From: Bryum argenteum
Taxonomy: Eukaryota; Streptophyta; Bryopsida; Bryales; Bryaceae
Direction of reading: 5' to 3'
Assembly (NCBI GenBank): GCA_037043015.1
Contig: CM073326.1
Location: 11,850,345 to 11,914,344 of the forward strand
Length of the DNA: 64,000 bases
Position 1 is the first letter of the stretch, and each line of letters starts with the position of its first letter. The position numbers and the translations under genes are program-made. The notes under the pieces were generated by a model. It worked only from the letters and a program-made list of their open reading frames with translations. It was not told the DNA's origin and searched no databases. Of this stretch, positions 10,036 through 23,058 are shown piece by piece.

Positions 10036-11215
10036 ATGTTTGATTGATATATTTGAATTACGTATTAAAAGTTTGGTTATAATATCATACATGTTTGATT
10101 ATAGTATTATCATTTATAGTTTGATTATAGTGTTTACTGTTATTAAGAATGGTTAATTAGTTTCTTAATTTCTTAGTTTCTTAGTTTCTTAAGTATGGTT
10201 ATGAATTTTCTGTATAGATTTGCATATAATATAAAGCGAGATGCTCCATATTTTCTTGTTGAATAGCACATGTTGGCCTTATATCTCTTATAAAGTATAT
10301 TTGTTTTATGAATGCCAAAAATAGTATATATAGAGCCATATGTTTATGTACAACATGGAAGTTTACATGTGGTGCACAAAGTAATAAAACAGATGTTGAC
10401 AATGTTTGAACATGATAATTTGGCAATGTTCACAAAGCAATAAAACATGATTTGGCAGGAGATTTATTATTAATCAATAGTATTTTTCATTGATTCAAGT
10501 TCAATGCATGCACATTATGCACAATCTTACGGAATTAGTGAAAATTATTCACTTATGTATACATTGAGAAACCTATATTCAATGAAATTGTCACGAAAAT
10601 ATAGAAAAGAAAAAATAGGGATTTTCGGATTTTTTTCCTTCCAAAAAACATTTCCGCTCAAAATCTTGTTGTTATTGAGTGCCAATTAGTGCATAATTGC
10701 TTAATTGCATGTTTATAGTAAAACATGCATTTCCTTCGATATATTTGGTTTAATTAAAAATCCAAACGGCGAGTAGGTGCCTTTATGAGTTTGTGAAATT
10801 TGAGAAAAAAAAATTTGGGAAAATTCCAAAACCTCAAATATTGACAAATTTTGTAAGAGTTAATTCAGAAATTACTAGAAATTGTGAAGATTGTTTTTGT
10901 AATTTCTGAGGGCTGCCCTTCTGAAATTCACAAACTTTTTGAGTTAGCTCACTTTGGAACTCAAGTAGTCATTTGGTAATGAACATATTTCCAAAAAAAA
11001 ATCTCAAAAAAATACTAAATTTTTCGGCTCGCAAACCAAGAATTGTCGTAGAAGACTCAAAAATTGGAATTTGGCTTTGCAAATTTTACCACATACACTT
11101 TGCAGTATAGGGAGCACCCATTAAAAAATTTGGGCAAAAGTATTACTTTTAACCTATTCATCTAGGCTGCCCAAAATAGCAAAAGCCCGATTTGGTCCTC
11201 TTGGATCTTTAGGGG

Positions 11216-12600
11216 TTATATGATATGAATTTTTTGAGAATTTCATTTAGAGTTTTTTGTAATTTTGATGCATATAGTACTTTATTGTTGTATTCTACTC
11301 ATGTCATCCTACATTCTATTTCTAGAAAAGACAATTCTCCCTCTATAAATTTATTCTTATTGTGCACAAATTTGAAAGTATTATAACAAGTTTTGTTTAT
11401 GCCCAAGGTGTAACAATTGCTATTCTAATTTGACTATACCTTGTTTAGATTGATGGTATTAAGGATAGTGAGTTTTCATACGTTGTTTGTATATTAGAGA
11501 GACTTTACAATAAAAAGCATTACTTTCTTTCCCTTCAGTAATATGAGTGGCCAATTAAAAGGCCAATTAAAACTAAATTGATTTTAAGGTCTTATATGTG
11601 ATCCTATAATGGGCTCTATCGTTAAGAAGTAACAGTCAGACAACGCACTGTAATAGCTTGTCAATATTTTTCAAATCCAACAACACGCTTCAATAGTGTA
11701 TCAAATGTTACAAATCCGATCCATGATTCTACGTCACAAACAAGACAACTATCTATTCTCACAACAAAATGCATAATGGACCAAATTAAAAGCATATCAT
11801 CATATAGAATGAATACAATGTAGTTGCCTGGTGGTTGAGAGTAATGGCATCAAGTAGATGGTGACTAAAAGTAGTGACTAATGATGATGTTTAATTACTT
11901 CATGTTTAATTACTTCCTTCATTCAACTTTTAATACTAGATGTACACCAACCATAGTAATATTCCTTACAAAGAAAACAACACTACTATGATTAGATACC
12001 TTTTGCATGTTTGATTACTTCCTTCATTCAACTTTTAATACTAGATGTACACCAGCCATAGTAGTATTCCTTACTAAGAAAACAACATTGCTATGATTAG
12101 ATACCTTTTCTTTGATTCAAATCAAACAATAATAAACTCACTGTAATATATTCAGGGTGACATTTCATCACAAAAAATAACATCGAGTAAGGTTGAAGAG
12201 TCCTCTATTCACTTCTTTGACGAAACGTTTCTATATAGTGAAATCTTGTGCTTCTTTCTTCCTACTTGAACCAAAGATCTTTTTTTACTAAGGTGAAAGA
12301 TACCTCAAACTTTTGGCTTAAAATTACTCGGTATCCTACCAAAGAAGTATACAATGAATACTTGAGTATTGAATCATGAGTATTGCTGCCGCTTTGCTCT
12401 AGAGAGAAGTTGGTGCAGATTTGTGGGCTCAAGATTGCTCGCTACACTACACCAAGTAACAAAACAACAGTTGAGTGTTGCTTAGGTATGATATGATTCA
12501 GTTTGGCATGAAGATCAGCAAGTATCCTGTAAGTATCTCTTGTAACGCTGTTGAAGAAATATCTGGTTGCATCGCCAAAATGAAAAACAAAACACGCTGA
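11216..12600. other. AT-rich DNA, no gene seen, with a tandem duplication
   Basis: No coding signal. A unit of about 105 bp containing TTCAACTTTTAATACTAGAT is duplicated in tandem (about 11901-12005 and 12006-12110) with few differences. Confidence 0.5.
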
Positions 12601-15600
12601 TGAGGACCGACTGTGGGCGACTAGTACATTTGCTGCTGATCAGCATGCACACTCTCGGATAATATCAGCCACCAGCCTCCAATCCACTCCAGCCTCAAAA
12701 ATATCTGTCATCTGCCTGGTGAATATACCTTCCGATCCTGACAAGACTTGCTCTTGGAAGCAATCTAAGTTAGGTTGTGCGACCGAAGCAAAGCAAAATT
12801 CTAGGTCAATAGCTTGCAAGCGTAAATCTGACTGCCGAACACGGTGAAAGATCTGACCTTATCCAGTACGAGGGCGGAACGATTAGGTTTCCGAACAAAA
12901 AACTGATATATAGACAGCCTCCCGACCTCACTAAACAGGTCAAACATGTGGTTTCTTGCGAAAAGATCAGTGTTGGGGTTCCGGAGCTCCCCAGATTGCT
13001 GCCTCTGATGATATTTTCCGTGCTTTCTTCGTCGCAACTAAGTTAGAGGCGTTCGCGCCAGCATCGCTGTAGCAAATGTACATGCTTAGATGCCTTCAGT
13101 TGCGGGTGCCGATCCGGTTGCAGAGGAGAAGCAGTCAAGCAGCAGTAGGGTTACTGGGACACATCATTTCAGGTAGGAACTGTACCGCATATTGTATTCA
13201 TCTTTTCTCAAGCGACGCTTACCTAGTGTCTGCTGATCTGCCTGGTCCATCTGATCACCTCCATAGTAGGGGCGCGTGCCTGAGTCAATGGTAATGTGAA
13301 AGGATCAGCCAGAAGTGATCAGAGAGCATCTTCGTCACTATTCTCCCAGTTAAGATGATATTTAGTCCACAAACTTAAAAACCTAAATCGAAAGATGGAA
13401 AGCTGTAGGTGAAGGGGTAAGTTCGAACTGGCGAAGTAACCCTGCCGAATATTTGCTTCAAAAATTTAGTTACACCTTGTTCCTCACGGGGTTTGTGTTC
13501 CAATGTGTGAAGATCAGTGATTTAGAAGGAGAGGGCTTGGTGATCAGGCCGGGGAAGTAGCGCACGAGGCCGAAGTGACACCTGGAGCCGCACATTACTT
13601 TGTAGTCCGTTAGCAGCGGAATCAGCTTCCATAGTCAGTCGAGGTCGGACTCCTGCTCTGGAGGCAACGGCATCTCGAAATGAAGAGCGTCGGTCTGCTG
13701 CTGGCCGCCGTATTGTACCAATACCGCAACATTGATTTTACTTAAATCTTTGGCACGCTGTCAGTTAGTAAACAGTTTCTGCTTGATTGTACACTGCAAG
13801 AATAGGTCTGTAACTTCCCCTACTGGTCGTTAAAGCCACACAAATGACTCAAAGTAGAATGAGAGTACAGTACACTGATCAATTTTACTTGGTTTGAAGT
13901 TTGCTGATGTCATCGTATACTGGGACTCACTTCAAAACCGTGGCGGGCTTCAATCTCCCTGCAGTAACAGTACACGCGGTCGGGTAAGTACATAAGTCGT
14001 GGAATCCTACGATTACATGGTGACTCAAGCAGCTAGAAGAGAGAGAGAGTGTTCGTCGTATAGCCGATAGTGACACTGTGCGCTCCTGGTATATGACATG
14101 CGCCTGCTTGGGAAGTTTGGAGTTCGAATGAATGACTTTAGGACTGATTTTTTTTCGTGGAGCCGAATCATGTGGTGATCTCCGTGCCTGCAACTCCAGC
14201 AATGTCGTAGTGCGTTCATCACTGCCCTCGCCCAACTTTAAGGCTTGCCGGATTACATCCACAGGAAGATTCTTTAGGTCAAGTGGATGAATTAGCAAGC
14301 TATCATGCTCAATCGGCGGTGTGACGCGATTCTTCATCATTCTTGTTCGTTTCTTTTCACGAGCGAAATCTTTTGAGCAACAATTATGATCTACTTTGCG
14401 GTGTGAACCCGTTCCCATTAGAAGCGAACAGTCGGTCCCCCGGCTCGTTACTTTCCAATTCCGGAGGTTGTGAGCAGTTGATTGACCTCTTTTACGGTAT
14501 ATGGAGAATAGTTCGTGCAGCCAGCTTATCATTTCGTAGCCGCGAGCGGAAAGGGACTTGGATTTCTTGACTCACGGTATTGTGGCATGTAAGTAGGCCG
14601 GTGACCGTGTATGGCGGGGTGAGATCAGGCCCGCATCTCCTCTATGCCCGTGGAACCTTCAAATGCGTTCTTAGGTTTGCATTGACATTCGTTGCGGGCG
14701 TCTGAAGATGCAGCTCGGCGCCAGTAGAAGGGCGACGCGTCGCTCTTCGGAAGCTGGAGCGCACTCGCTGCGTTTCTGAGCGGGTGTCAGTTATTTTCAT
14801 TGCTTTCCGACGCTAATTGGAGGCTCTTCATTGGGAGACGGATTAATGAGATTAGAAATCTAATGCTTGCACGAATTGTTGCCTCTAAATTTGCAGGTCG
14901 GTCGGTCGGCTGGCCGTTGCGTGCAGTCCAACATGCTGGCCGATTGCTCAATTTGCCGTGCCGTCCAAGGTGAAAGCCACTGTGGAGCCAGGCCATGATG
15001 CTGCTGTCAAGTTCGAGTGTAGCAAACGCGACAAGGAAGCACAGCAACGGCAAAGTTGTTTCTATCAGTACTCTAAAGCGATCGAGAGCACAAGAGCCAT
15101 CCTTGGCACCGACGTGCCGGTCTGGTGTGCCTTTCTGACCGTCAGACCTCCGGCGCGCTTCTAGGAACAACAACCAGCCTTCTCATCACTTCGGGAACTC
15201 CGCCAAGGTCCACTGAAGCAGTTGCTGAAACTCAACGAGATCAGCCTCGCTGATCAGCCTGTCTTCCAGCGCCTACAATTCTTCATGACGGAGCGCTCTG
15301 GACAGGTAACATGAATCGTAATGCCTCCTGGCGCTACTTTGCAGCATGTATCCTCTATCTTAAGTTTACACAGTGCTTCTTAACTGCTTGTAGACGTTTC
15401 TTGAACAAGAAAGTGCCTTCTGAGATTTTTCAATACAATTGTAGGAATTCTCGATAACAAGTGCGATCGCATTACATGTTTGATTTGTTGCTTGGTGAGC
15501 TCAGATATTCTCTGTATGTTCGGTTGTGTCACCAACATCTCCGAATGTCTTAGAAAATAGGTCATCTTTGCTGTAGTATAACTATCTCTACTGGCCATAA

Positions 15601-17400
15601 GTGCCTTCCACGGAACACATTCGTTGTAGAGGGCTCAAGTCGAGTTTCTATCGGGAAAGTTGATACGTCGTTTTGATCAGTAGGACATGACGAGCAGTGC
15701 AATCTAGTCTCATTGCGTGCGAGTTCTCAGTAGTACTTGCTGATCTTTCATGGAACAGTTCGAGAGTGCATAATGTCATTGCTTGCGAGCATTCAGTAGC
15801 TCTTGATCTCTGAAGGAGCTGTTCGAGAGAGCATGTTGTCGGCGTATGCTGAAGTTGCAGTTTACTCAAATTTTCTCAAGTTCTTTGGAATTGCTGATCT
15901 TTAACCAGAAATAATGTTGGACGATGTCATTCACCGATGGTTATTTAGGTGCAGCAGGTGTAGTTGTAATTTAGCTTTGTCGATGGCCGAAATCGTAATA
16001 CACTCATATGTGCTCGCTGGAAGGTAATTAGTTATCAGATTAATACAGAAGCGCCAGATGAGGCCGTAGCATAACATACTAATTACATATCAGACTCTTA
16101 TGTGTAACAGTTCATAAAGCCATGTCTTCTTGTATGCACCATCTCTAGTCTTGAGGTATTGCAGTGTGACCATAATACACCAGTGCCTTATTCGTTAGAG
16201 CATCACTTATCTATTCTCATCCAGTATCATGTATAGATCACTCTAATATTTGTCCAGAGCTTTTCAACATGCAGGATTGGTGCGGATATTCAGAATCTGG
16301 TCAGTAACTTTTCGTCGGTAATGCTTGCAGGTATCCAAGTCATGACAGATGATTGGGCAGGGACTTACAAAGGTACCAATTTCACTTCTACAGACTATTT
16401 TCGTGCCGGATAGCTCCAGATTGCTATGTTACGTTGCATATCTGTTTTGAACTGTAAGTTTAGAAGTGTGTTACAGATCCCACGTGCTCGATGCTGAAGC
16501 ACATCCCGACAGACAGGTCATTGACTCCGACAATCATGATTCTAGCCACTGCATCTTGCAACGTCCAGTGTTCGCAGAAGTATGCTGTTATTTGTGTGCT
16601 TTCCATGTGTGTTACTGATCCGCAAATGTGTGTTTTGCCTAACTGATCTTTCAGTGACCGTCGATCATGATAAATGAACTGTTTTATACCCACTACGAGA
16701 TGAAAGGTGGTGCACTGTATCTGCGGTTCAGATTCTTTGGTCCGTCGTACAAATCATGCCTTTCATGATCAGTGAATGAAAGGTGAGTGTCTAGACTCGA
16801 TGATTGTGGATAACAGCACTGAGCCTGTAAGAAATAATTCACAAATTAGTCTGACTTGTTTGATTCTACCTCTCGTCACCAGTTCAACTCTCAAATGCTA
16901 TTGGTGTCAATGGCGGCCAAGGATTGGATTGGGAAGGATACATACTACATACCATGGACTCTGAAATCTTACTGTTCTAATTTTGCAATGGCGACTCTAC
17001 CTTCCAGGTGCCTTGCGAGCTACCTTGTAGGCAGTTTGGCTGCTGACACAGGAGGTCAGCTAGGTATGTGAGCCCCACTGACGTGGGATCTTTACTAACA
17101 GTTGAGGTACACATCCCACTTGTTATAAAAAAATGAATTCCTGAAATCCCACTCTTCGGTAAAGAAGACTTTGAAAGTATATGATACTTTCGTTATGTAC
17201 TTTTCAGGGAAGACAATTTCAACAGGAAGACAATTTCAACAGGAAGACAACAAGGGATCGGACAAGAAAAGTAGAGACTGTCCATATTTCTTGTACAGAC
17301 AAGATCGACCGCTTTGAAGGAAGCTTTCAAGAAACTACAATCTGCAAGCAAGCAAGTTCATCCTTGGACTAGATCTTAGATCTACAATGCCACCAACAAT
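12601..17400. other. Higher-GC stretch, no recognisable protein; possible transcribed locus
   Basis: Base composition rises compared with both sides. The longest frame is 201 codons on the minus strand (14532-13927); it is serine-, arginine- and leucine-rich, resembles no family I know and is near the length expected by chance. Splice-like sites occur on the plus strand (TTTCAG/GTAGGAAC near 13170, CTAG/GTATGTGAG near 17064, TTTTCAG/G near 17208) but join no clear coding exons. Imperfect tandem duplications lie at about 15704-15833 and 17212-17252. This could be a non-coding gene, an old pseudogene or decayed repeats. Confidence 0.3.
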
Positions 17401-18286
17401 AAACGTAGTTACATCTGAAACTGATAGAAATTATGAAATGCATTTTTGCTCTTATTTAGTTTATTTACACATTACACACGTTATCAATAATCGTCTAAAA
17501 GGAGGCGGCATTGTGGATCTAAGACCTTGGCCAAGTGTGAAATAAATTATTTTGATATATAAAATTAATGGCGGAGGTATCATGTCCAAGTACATGGTTA
17601 AAATAGGTCCATAATGTGAAAAATCAACTTGTTTTATGCGAGTGATCAAAATTTCTTTTCAATCTTTAACAAGATTATCTTGTAATTACTATTTTTAGAC
17701 TTCTTTCTGTACAATCCTTGTGCTAAAATCCCCTTCTTTTTATATTTCACTCTAGGATCCCAATTTATGGTGATAGTATATTTCTTAAGTAAATATGACG
17801 TGATTCTTTCTATGGTTACAATTTATAAATTTCGGAGAATAGTATCCTTGAGTAAGGGTTGTTAAAAAGTTTGATCTGCATGGGTCTCGACTCAAGTGTC
17901 CTTCAATAAATATTGCTCATGAGATGGATGAATTTGGATTGACTATGAAGCAAATGCCTTATGTTCATGAGATGAATATGCATTCACTTTGAATCAAGTG
18001 ACTGTTAAGAAAATTGATTAGGAAATCTTTTAGCTTCATAGGAGCTTGTCAATTTACATGTTTGAAATGTCTCAATAAATGATCCCCTTCCATGATTTTT
18101 TCTCAATCTCCAATCATGATGAGTTGATTTCTTTGACTGAAATTTAGTTGATATTTAACCTAAAATTTAAAACTCTACATTCTATGTGAATTTGATTGTG
18201 TTGCTAAAACATTATTACATATACAAGCTCATGTAAAAGCACTTTCTCCATGTATTATTTACATTTGACCTCATTGATTGAAGTGA
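17401..18286. other. AT-rich DNA, nothing recognised
   Basis: No open frame of note, RNA-like structure or repeat was seen. Confidence 0.4.
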
Positions 18287-18970
18287 AATTTGGCTTTGTG
18301 AACTTATTGAATTTAGGGTATCTCAAAATTGAATATGTTAAGAAGAAGTATTTTTGAATATCCCTTCCAAATACTGCAAGCCTCGAAGTGTAGATCATTT
18401 ACCAATTATTTATTTGTACTCAAAGAATGAATGCATCTCCCTCAATAATGGATTTAGTCGTACTCGTGTGAGCAATTTTTGTTCACTGGCAAAGGAATTG
18501 TATAGGTCCGCTAAAGATTGATGCAAATGTAGCAAAATGACCCGCTATGGTGTACTTCGCAAGAGCGGCCCACTATGGTATACTTTGCAAGAGCGGGGAG
18601 TTATATAATAGCTTTAAGGTTGATTAATGAAGCAGCCATAATAAACATTTTGGGCTATATCATTTTGAGACCAATTTCAACTTCAAAAATTCATAACAAA
18701 TTTTAGAAGCGTTCAAAAAATATGATCTCACCATGTCCGAACTTTTACTTACTTTGCCAATGAACATAAATTGCTCACATGACTAAATTCAGTACAGATC
18801 TGTCAAGCTAAAATTTGAGCCAATATTGAGGAAGATGCATTCGTTCTTTGATTACAAAATCAATTATTGGTAAATGATCTACACTTCAAGGCTTGCAATA
18901 TTTGGAAGGGATATTCAAAAATAATTCTTTCTAACACATTCAATTTTGAGATATTTCTATAGTTACTTTG
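18287..18970. mobile_element. Foldback-type element
   Basis: Arms of about 200 bp (about 18300-18510 and 18730-18970) are inverted copies. For example GAAGTGTAGATCATTTACCA at about 18395 recurs as its complement near 18870. The unpaired centre of about 220 bp holds a tandem duplication of a 31-bp unit containing GCAAGAGCGG (18540-18598). No coding capacity; family unknown. Confidence 0.65.
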
Positions 18971-19902
18971 CAAGAAATGCCAACTTTTGTATTGCAAACT
19001 CAAAAAAGAAGTGATATCACTATATACATGAGTTCTCAATTCTAGAAAACCATGGCTCCTATGATTATGGTATTTTTTAATACCTTGGACAACCATAGAA
19101 GCTATGTTCTTCAATTATTGTTTGGGTTTGTATATTTATGAGGTTTTATTCTATTTATATGCTACTGTAGTTTGACACCACGCAAGTTCAAGAATGATGC
19201 AACCTGAACCTTACCCAATATAGTTGTTAAACATTTTGCCAAAGTAATAAGAATTCTCAAATATCTACTCAATGAAACCTCACACACAACCTTATTATGC
19301 TTGTAGTCTATATTTACATAATTACATGACATCATAATCGAAGACATATGAAGCCTACAATACCTTTCTTCCAACTTGTTGATTGGGATTTGCGAAAGAA
19401 TCTTAGAGACGCTTTACATGCGGAATGAAGGTCAACAAAGCTCTAAAGCCAATTTACTTATATTTTAAGCCCACTTGGCTCCATGGGCCACTTGGAAAAT
19501 GTTCACTTGGAGAACAAGTGTGGACCAATTCCCCTATATATTAAGCCCTTGGGGTCGATTTGTAGAAGAAAACCATGGCAGCGGCCAATTCATATTCTTA
19601 GCTACATTCCATGCTTTTGATGTGTTCACATTAAAATATTCTAGTGAAATAATGATTCAAGCAAACGCCCTTTAGGCCATGAATTGGCCTTCCATCATTC
19701 ACTTGTATCTCCCAACTTTTGAAGCGCGGGCCGCATCATACCTTGTCCCCCGCCCATTATAATATAATTTCAGAAAATTGGCCTTCACTCCCCACGTGAA
19801 GCCCATCGTGGACCAATCACAAGAGAGGATTTGGCCATGAATCAATGGCTTGGCCCCTCGTGTAAAGTGGACCTTATACACAATTTTATCATTATCACAT
19901 AG
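18971..19902. other. No gene seen
   Basis: AT-rich up to about 19470, then more balanced in composition. No convincing open frame, repeat boundary or RNA structure was found. Confidence 0.35.
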
Positions 19903-22512
19903 TGTAGTAATTATTTATTAACATTTATAGAGTTATTTTAGAAATTTTTTACTTTTTGAATAGATATAATATTATAGATGCGAAAAAGTATAAAAAAGTT
20001 ACTTAAAAAGCTATAAAAAATAGAAAGCTTTCAATAAAGGTAAGCTGATAGAAATTAGTAAAAGTAATTATAATTGATGGATAGAAAAAATTCGATGGAT
20101 GAGAAATCCAGGTTGGATGAAGAAGTCGCGTCGCCGCAAAAAGCGCATGAACAGATAAAACTGTTCCAAATTTTATAAAAAAGGGGCATTCTTGTGAAAT
20201 GTATGCCACTTGTGTGAATTTTATATTGTGATTATTGTACGATTTTATGTTATCGTGATTGTCCTTGCGTTGTTGCAATTTGTCTGTAGTACAAATTGGG
20301 ATTTCAGCGGATTGGAGAGTGAAAATTGAGAGCGTTGTGGTGGTTGTTTGAGTGATCCGCTTCATCGGCGAAGCGAAAGACTAGTGTGAGGTTTGAGCGT
20401 TTGATCTGAGATGTTGGTGAAGCAAAGATGTCGACGAGTCTGCCGATCAGGGTTTGGTGAACGAGGGACGGAGAGTGCGAGATCGATCGATCGAGGTTGA
20501 TAGTATCAAAGGCTCGGCGAATCAGCGAGGAGGAGATCGTCGAGGCGCGGCGATTCTACGAGCGTGGTGAGTCAGTGTGTGATCTTGTTTGGTGAAGGCG
20601 AAAAGAGATTAGTTGCGGAATGCGGACGAAATTTATTGGAAGATTTAAAGTGTAAAGGCTGCTTGAGAATCACCGAGATCGGTGCGGTGAATCAGTTGCG
20701 GTGGTGAATCTGGAGTCGGCGGTGAAGAAAGTTGATCGAGATGTTGATTGCGTCTTGTTGAGGAATCGGAAAAGCTACGGTGAAAGCGGTGATTGGTTGA
20801 TGCGAGTTGCGGGTTGAGATTGTGCGAGACAAGGCTCTGCCGCGAAGCGTGAAAAAGGAAGCAAATCTGAGTCATTGCGAGGAGCAAGCTGTTGTCATCT
20901 ACAGCTTCCAAGTCGTGAAGGCGAGTGTGGAAGAAAGTGATCTGGCATTGAAGAATGCGAATTTCGTTCTTGCGTGAGCAAGCATCTTGTGACAAAATTG
21001 TGAGAGGCGGTGAAGATCAGGCTGGTTCTTTGGTCAAGAAATTCAGGGAAGGCTAGGATACCAACTTCGAAGGATGACGGGAGAGCAAGAAGAAAGCGAG
21101 AATCTGATGATCGAGCGAGAGATTCCGTAAAGGCTTGGACGCTTGACGACCGGGTGTAGTGAAGAAGCGAAAGAATCTGGATATCAAGATTGTTTTGCGG
21201 GTTGGAGAAATTGAGCCGATTTTGATCAGATTTTAGAAGCTTGTACAAACTTCGTTCAAATTCGTAGCTCGTAAGCTTGCATCCATTTGCATTCACCGCA
21301 TCTGCATATGGATCGTGAATTGTATGCATGATTGATAGGAATTAAGAAGAAATTGTGAGAATTGGGACAATTTGGAAGAATTTCGATCACTAGAGGTGAG
21401 GCCGTTTTAGGGATTTGAGGTTCCTCGGTGAGCTGTGAAAATCGCACGGCCATAGGGCCTGCTTCGGACGGCAATGGGGTCCCTTTGTCCACGGCTTTAG
21501 GACCGCAGTGCACAGCAATAGGTCCCTCGCAGAATTTCTCACATATTTTTCTGCATCCTTTTATTGAATTTAAGTTTCAATCCATACGGTCGAAAACTAC
21601 AAATTTTGATATACAAACTAATTGGACAGCTCTGAACAAGATCCTATGGTTGGATTTTCCAAATTCAACTCTAAAATTGAAAGGACAATTTCCAAAATAC
21701 CCCAATTAGACAAGTTTGTTCGAAATTTGTTTGAAAACTAAGTGTTTGAGTTTTGAGTTTGCCTTTGGTTTTGAAGTAAGTAATAGGATTATTTAAAGAA
21801 TTTGAATAATAAGACCGAAATTTGAAATTGAGTGAGACTTATTGACATAAATTTTAGGGTAAGTCCCTGGGTTTGGGTTTGACATGTTTTTGAGTATTCT
21901 TGGAGTTTTAAACTATTATTGAGTGTTTGAACATGAGATTGAGCTGAGTGTGTGTTTGTGCAGGGCATAATTGCATACATATTGCATGTGTACAAGACCT
22001 ATTGACTTGAGAGACTTGGAGAGCTGCACAGAGGTAGGCAGATTCTAAATCATTCCTTGCACCTGGATATATTGACACACTGCCCGATAGGCATATTGTA
22101 AATAGTATCGTATGTAATACACTGGGACTGGACCTATTGACTAAATATTTATGTGTATTATTTCAAAATATTATATCGGCATTTTGACTAGGTGATAGCC
22201 TGCATTTGGGTCTATTGACATAACCTGAACTATTGACAAGAACTATTGACTTCCCCTAGGATACTAGACAGGACTGGGACTGCATTGAGTCTAGATATAG
22301 AGCATTGGTAATGACAGTAACCCAAATTGAGTGATCTCTGGGTATAAGGGTGAATCGCCGCAAGACAAGCCCTCAGGTACGTTTATACATAGTTACACTT
22401 ATACCGCGAATACATGTGACCTTAGTCACAATACGACAGACTATTTTGCTTTTCTACCGTTAAACCACACTATACTGAAAGTAGTTTAGACTAGGGCAAA
22501 ATCCCTACTACA
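19903..22512. mobile_element. Solo-LTR-like element, copy 1
   Basis: 2610 bp with ends TGTAGTAATT...CCCTACTACA, flanked by the 5-bp direct repeat CATAG (19898-19902 and 22513-22517). TG...CA ends plus a 5-bp duplication are LTR-retrotransposon hallmarks, and there is no coding region inside. The last 1.1 kb carries many copies of TATTGAC and a short repeat built on CCATAGGG-like units near 21450. Both ends are closely matched by copy 2 (48173-50927), while the central part (about 20.1-21.4 kb) is not. It may be a solo LTR or a small non-coding LTR-type element; transcription direction is unknown. Confidence 0.7.
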
Positions 22513-22579
22513 CATAGAATATTGAAAATGGTTTGAATGTTTGGAGTACAAAAGTGAAAGAGTTTGAAGTATGTCAAAA

Positions 22580-22617
<38 letters not shown>

Positions 22618-22809
22618 CCACTTAATGCCTTGATGTTGCTTTTGAATGGTCTTGTTGTCCACACCTCATATGCTCAGGTCTTGCCCTCAAATCTGGGAAA
22701 ATCTTGCATGTTCACATGACTTATCCGCAGTATAAACAAACTGGTGCATGGGTACTCATTCCCAAAATGTCACTTTATTTCATGTAGACATGTCTGTGCC
22801 TGTTCAAGG
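22513..22809. other. Spacer with long T-run
   Basis: Contains an uninterrupted T-run at about 22584-22611 and no coding signal. Confidence 0.5.
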
Positions 22810-22813
22810 TTAA

Positions 22814-23054
22814 CCCCTAAAGGTTCTTGATGCAAAATTGTAAAAATCGACATTCTCTTACTTCAGGCCTAAAAACTCTCAATCTAAGACTTATTTGGAA
22901 GATCCAACCGTAGGATCTTGAAGTTAACTTAACCTTCTACTCACTTGCCAAATTTAAACCGTTGATTCTTCTTCATTTGTGAGATTATAATGGTCAAAGT
23001 TGGCTGAATTTTGGACTCCGAAAAGCAGTTTTCGCTTTCCTGGACCTTTAGGGG
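22814..23054 (-). mobile_element. TTAA-flanked miniature element, 260-bp family, inverted copy
   Basis: Starts CCCCTAAAGG and ends CCTTTAGGGG, flanked by TTAA at 22810-22813 and 23055-23058. It is the inverted, more diverged relative (241 bp) of the neighbour at 23059-23318, with which it shares the central TTAA. Confidence 0.75.
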
Positions 23055-23058
23055 TTAA

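Larger units (their letters stand above)
7356..10713 (+). mobile_element. Non-autonomous deletion derivative of the large 46.3 kb transposon
   Basis: The terminal inverted repeats share the core CAATTAAGCAATTATGCACT (7362-7381 and, inverted, near 10688-10707). The same core occurs at 46321-46340. The element is flanked by TATA on both sides (7352-7355 and 10714-10717), a candidate target duplication. Inside it, 8020-8240 aligns with the inverted 60105-60320 segment, 9820-10035 aligns with the 5' end of the gene at 47.0-53.6 kb, and 10000-10460 aligns with the inverted 46448-47030 flank. Order and orientation are conserved, so this is the large element with both genes deleted. It also carries the nested module array at 8.35-9.51 kb. 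Confidence 0.75.
6937..11215 (+). mobile_element. TTAA-type (piggyBac-like) element, copy A, split by a nested transposon
   Basis: The left part (6937-7351) starts CCCCTAAAAATCC and the right part (10718-11215) ends GGATCTTTAGGGG. Both halves align with the contiguous copy at 28281-29177 in the same order and orientation, so the two parts once formed one element of about 0.9 kb. The flanking TTAA has decayed to TATA-like and TTAT. It has no coding capacity. Assignment to the piggyBac superfamily rests only on CCC(C)T termini and TTAA flanks in related copies. Confidence 0.65.

Noticed and set aside
13927-14532. 201-codon minus-strand frame
   Set aside because: No family resemblance, no conserved partner in the window, and a length close to chance expectation; mentioned only within the surrounding region.
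20645-21329. Frames of 116 and 144 codons inside the solo-LTR-like element
   Set aside because: They overlap each other, have no counterpart in the second copy and no retroviral motif.
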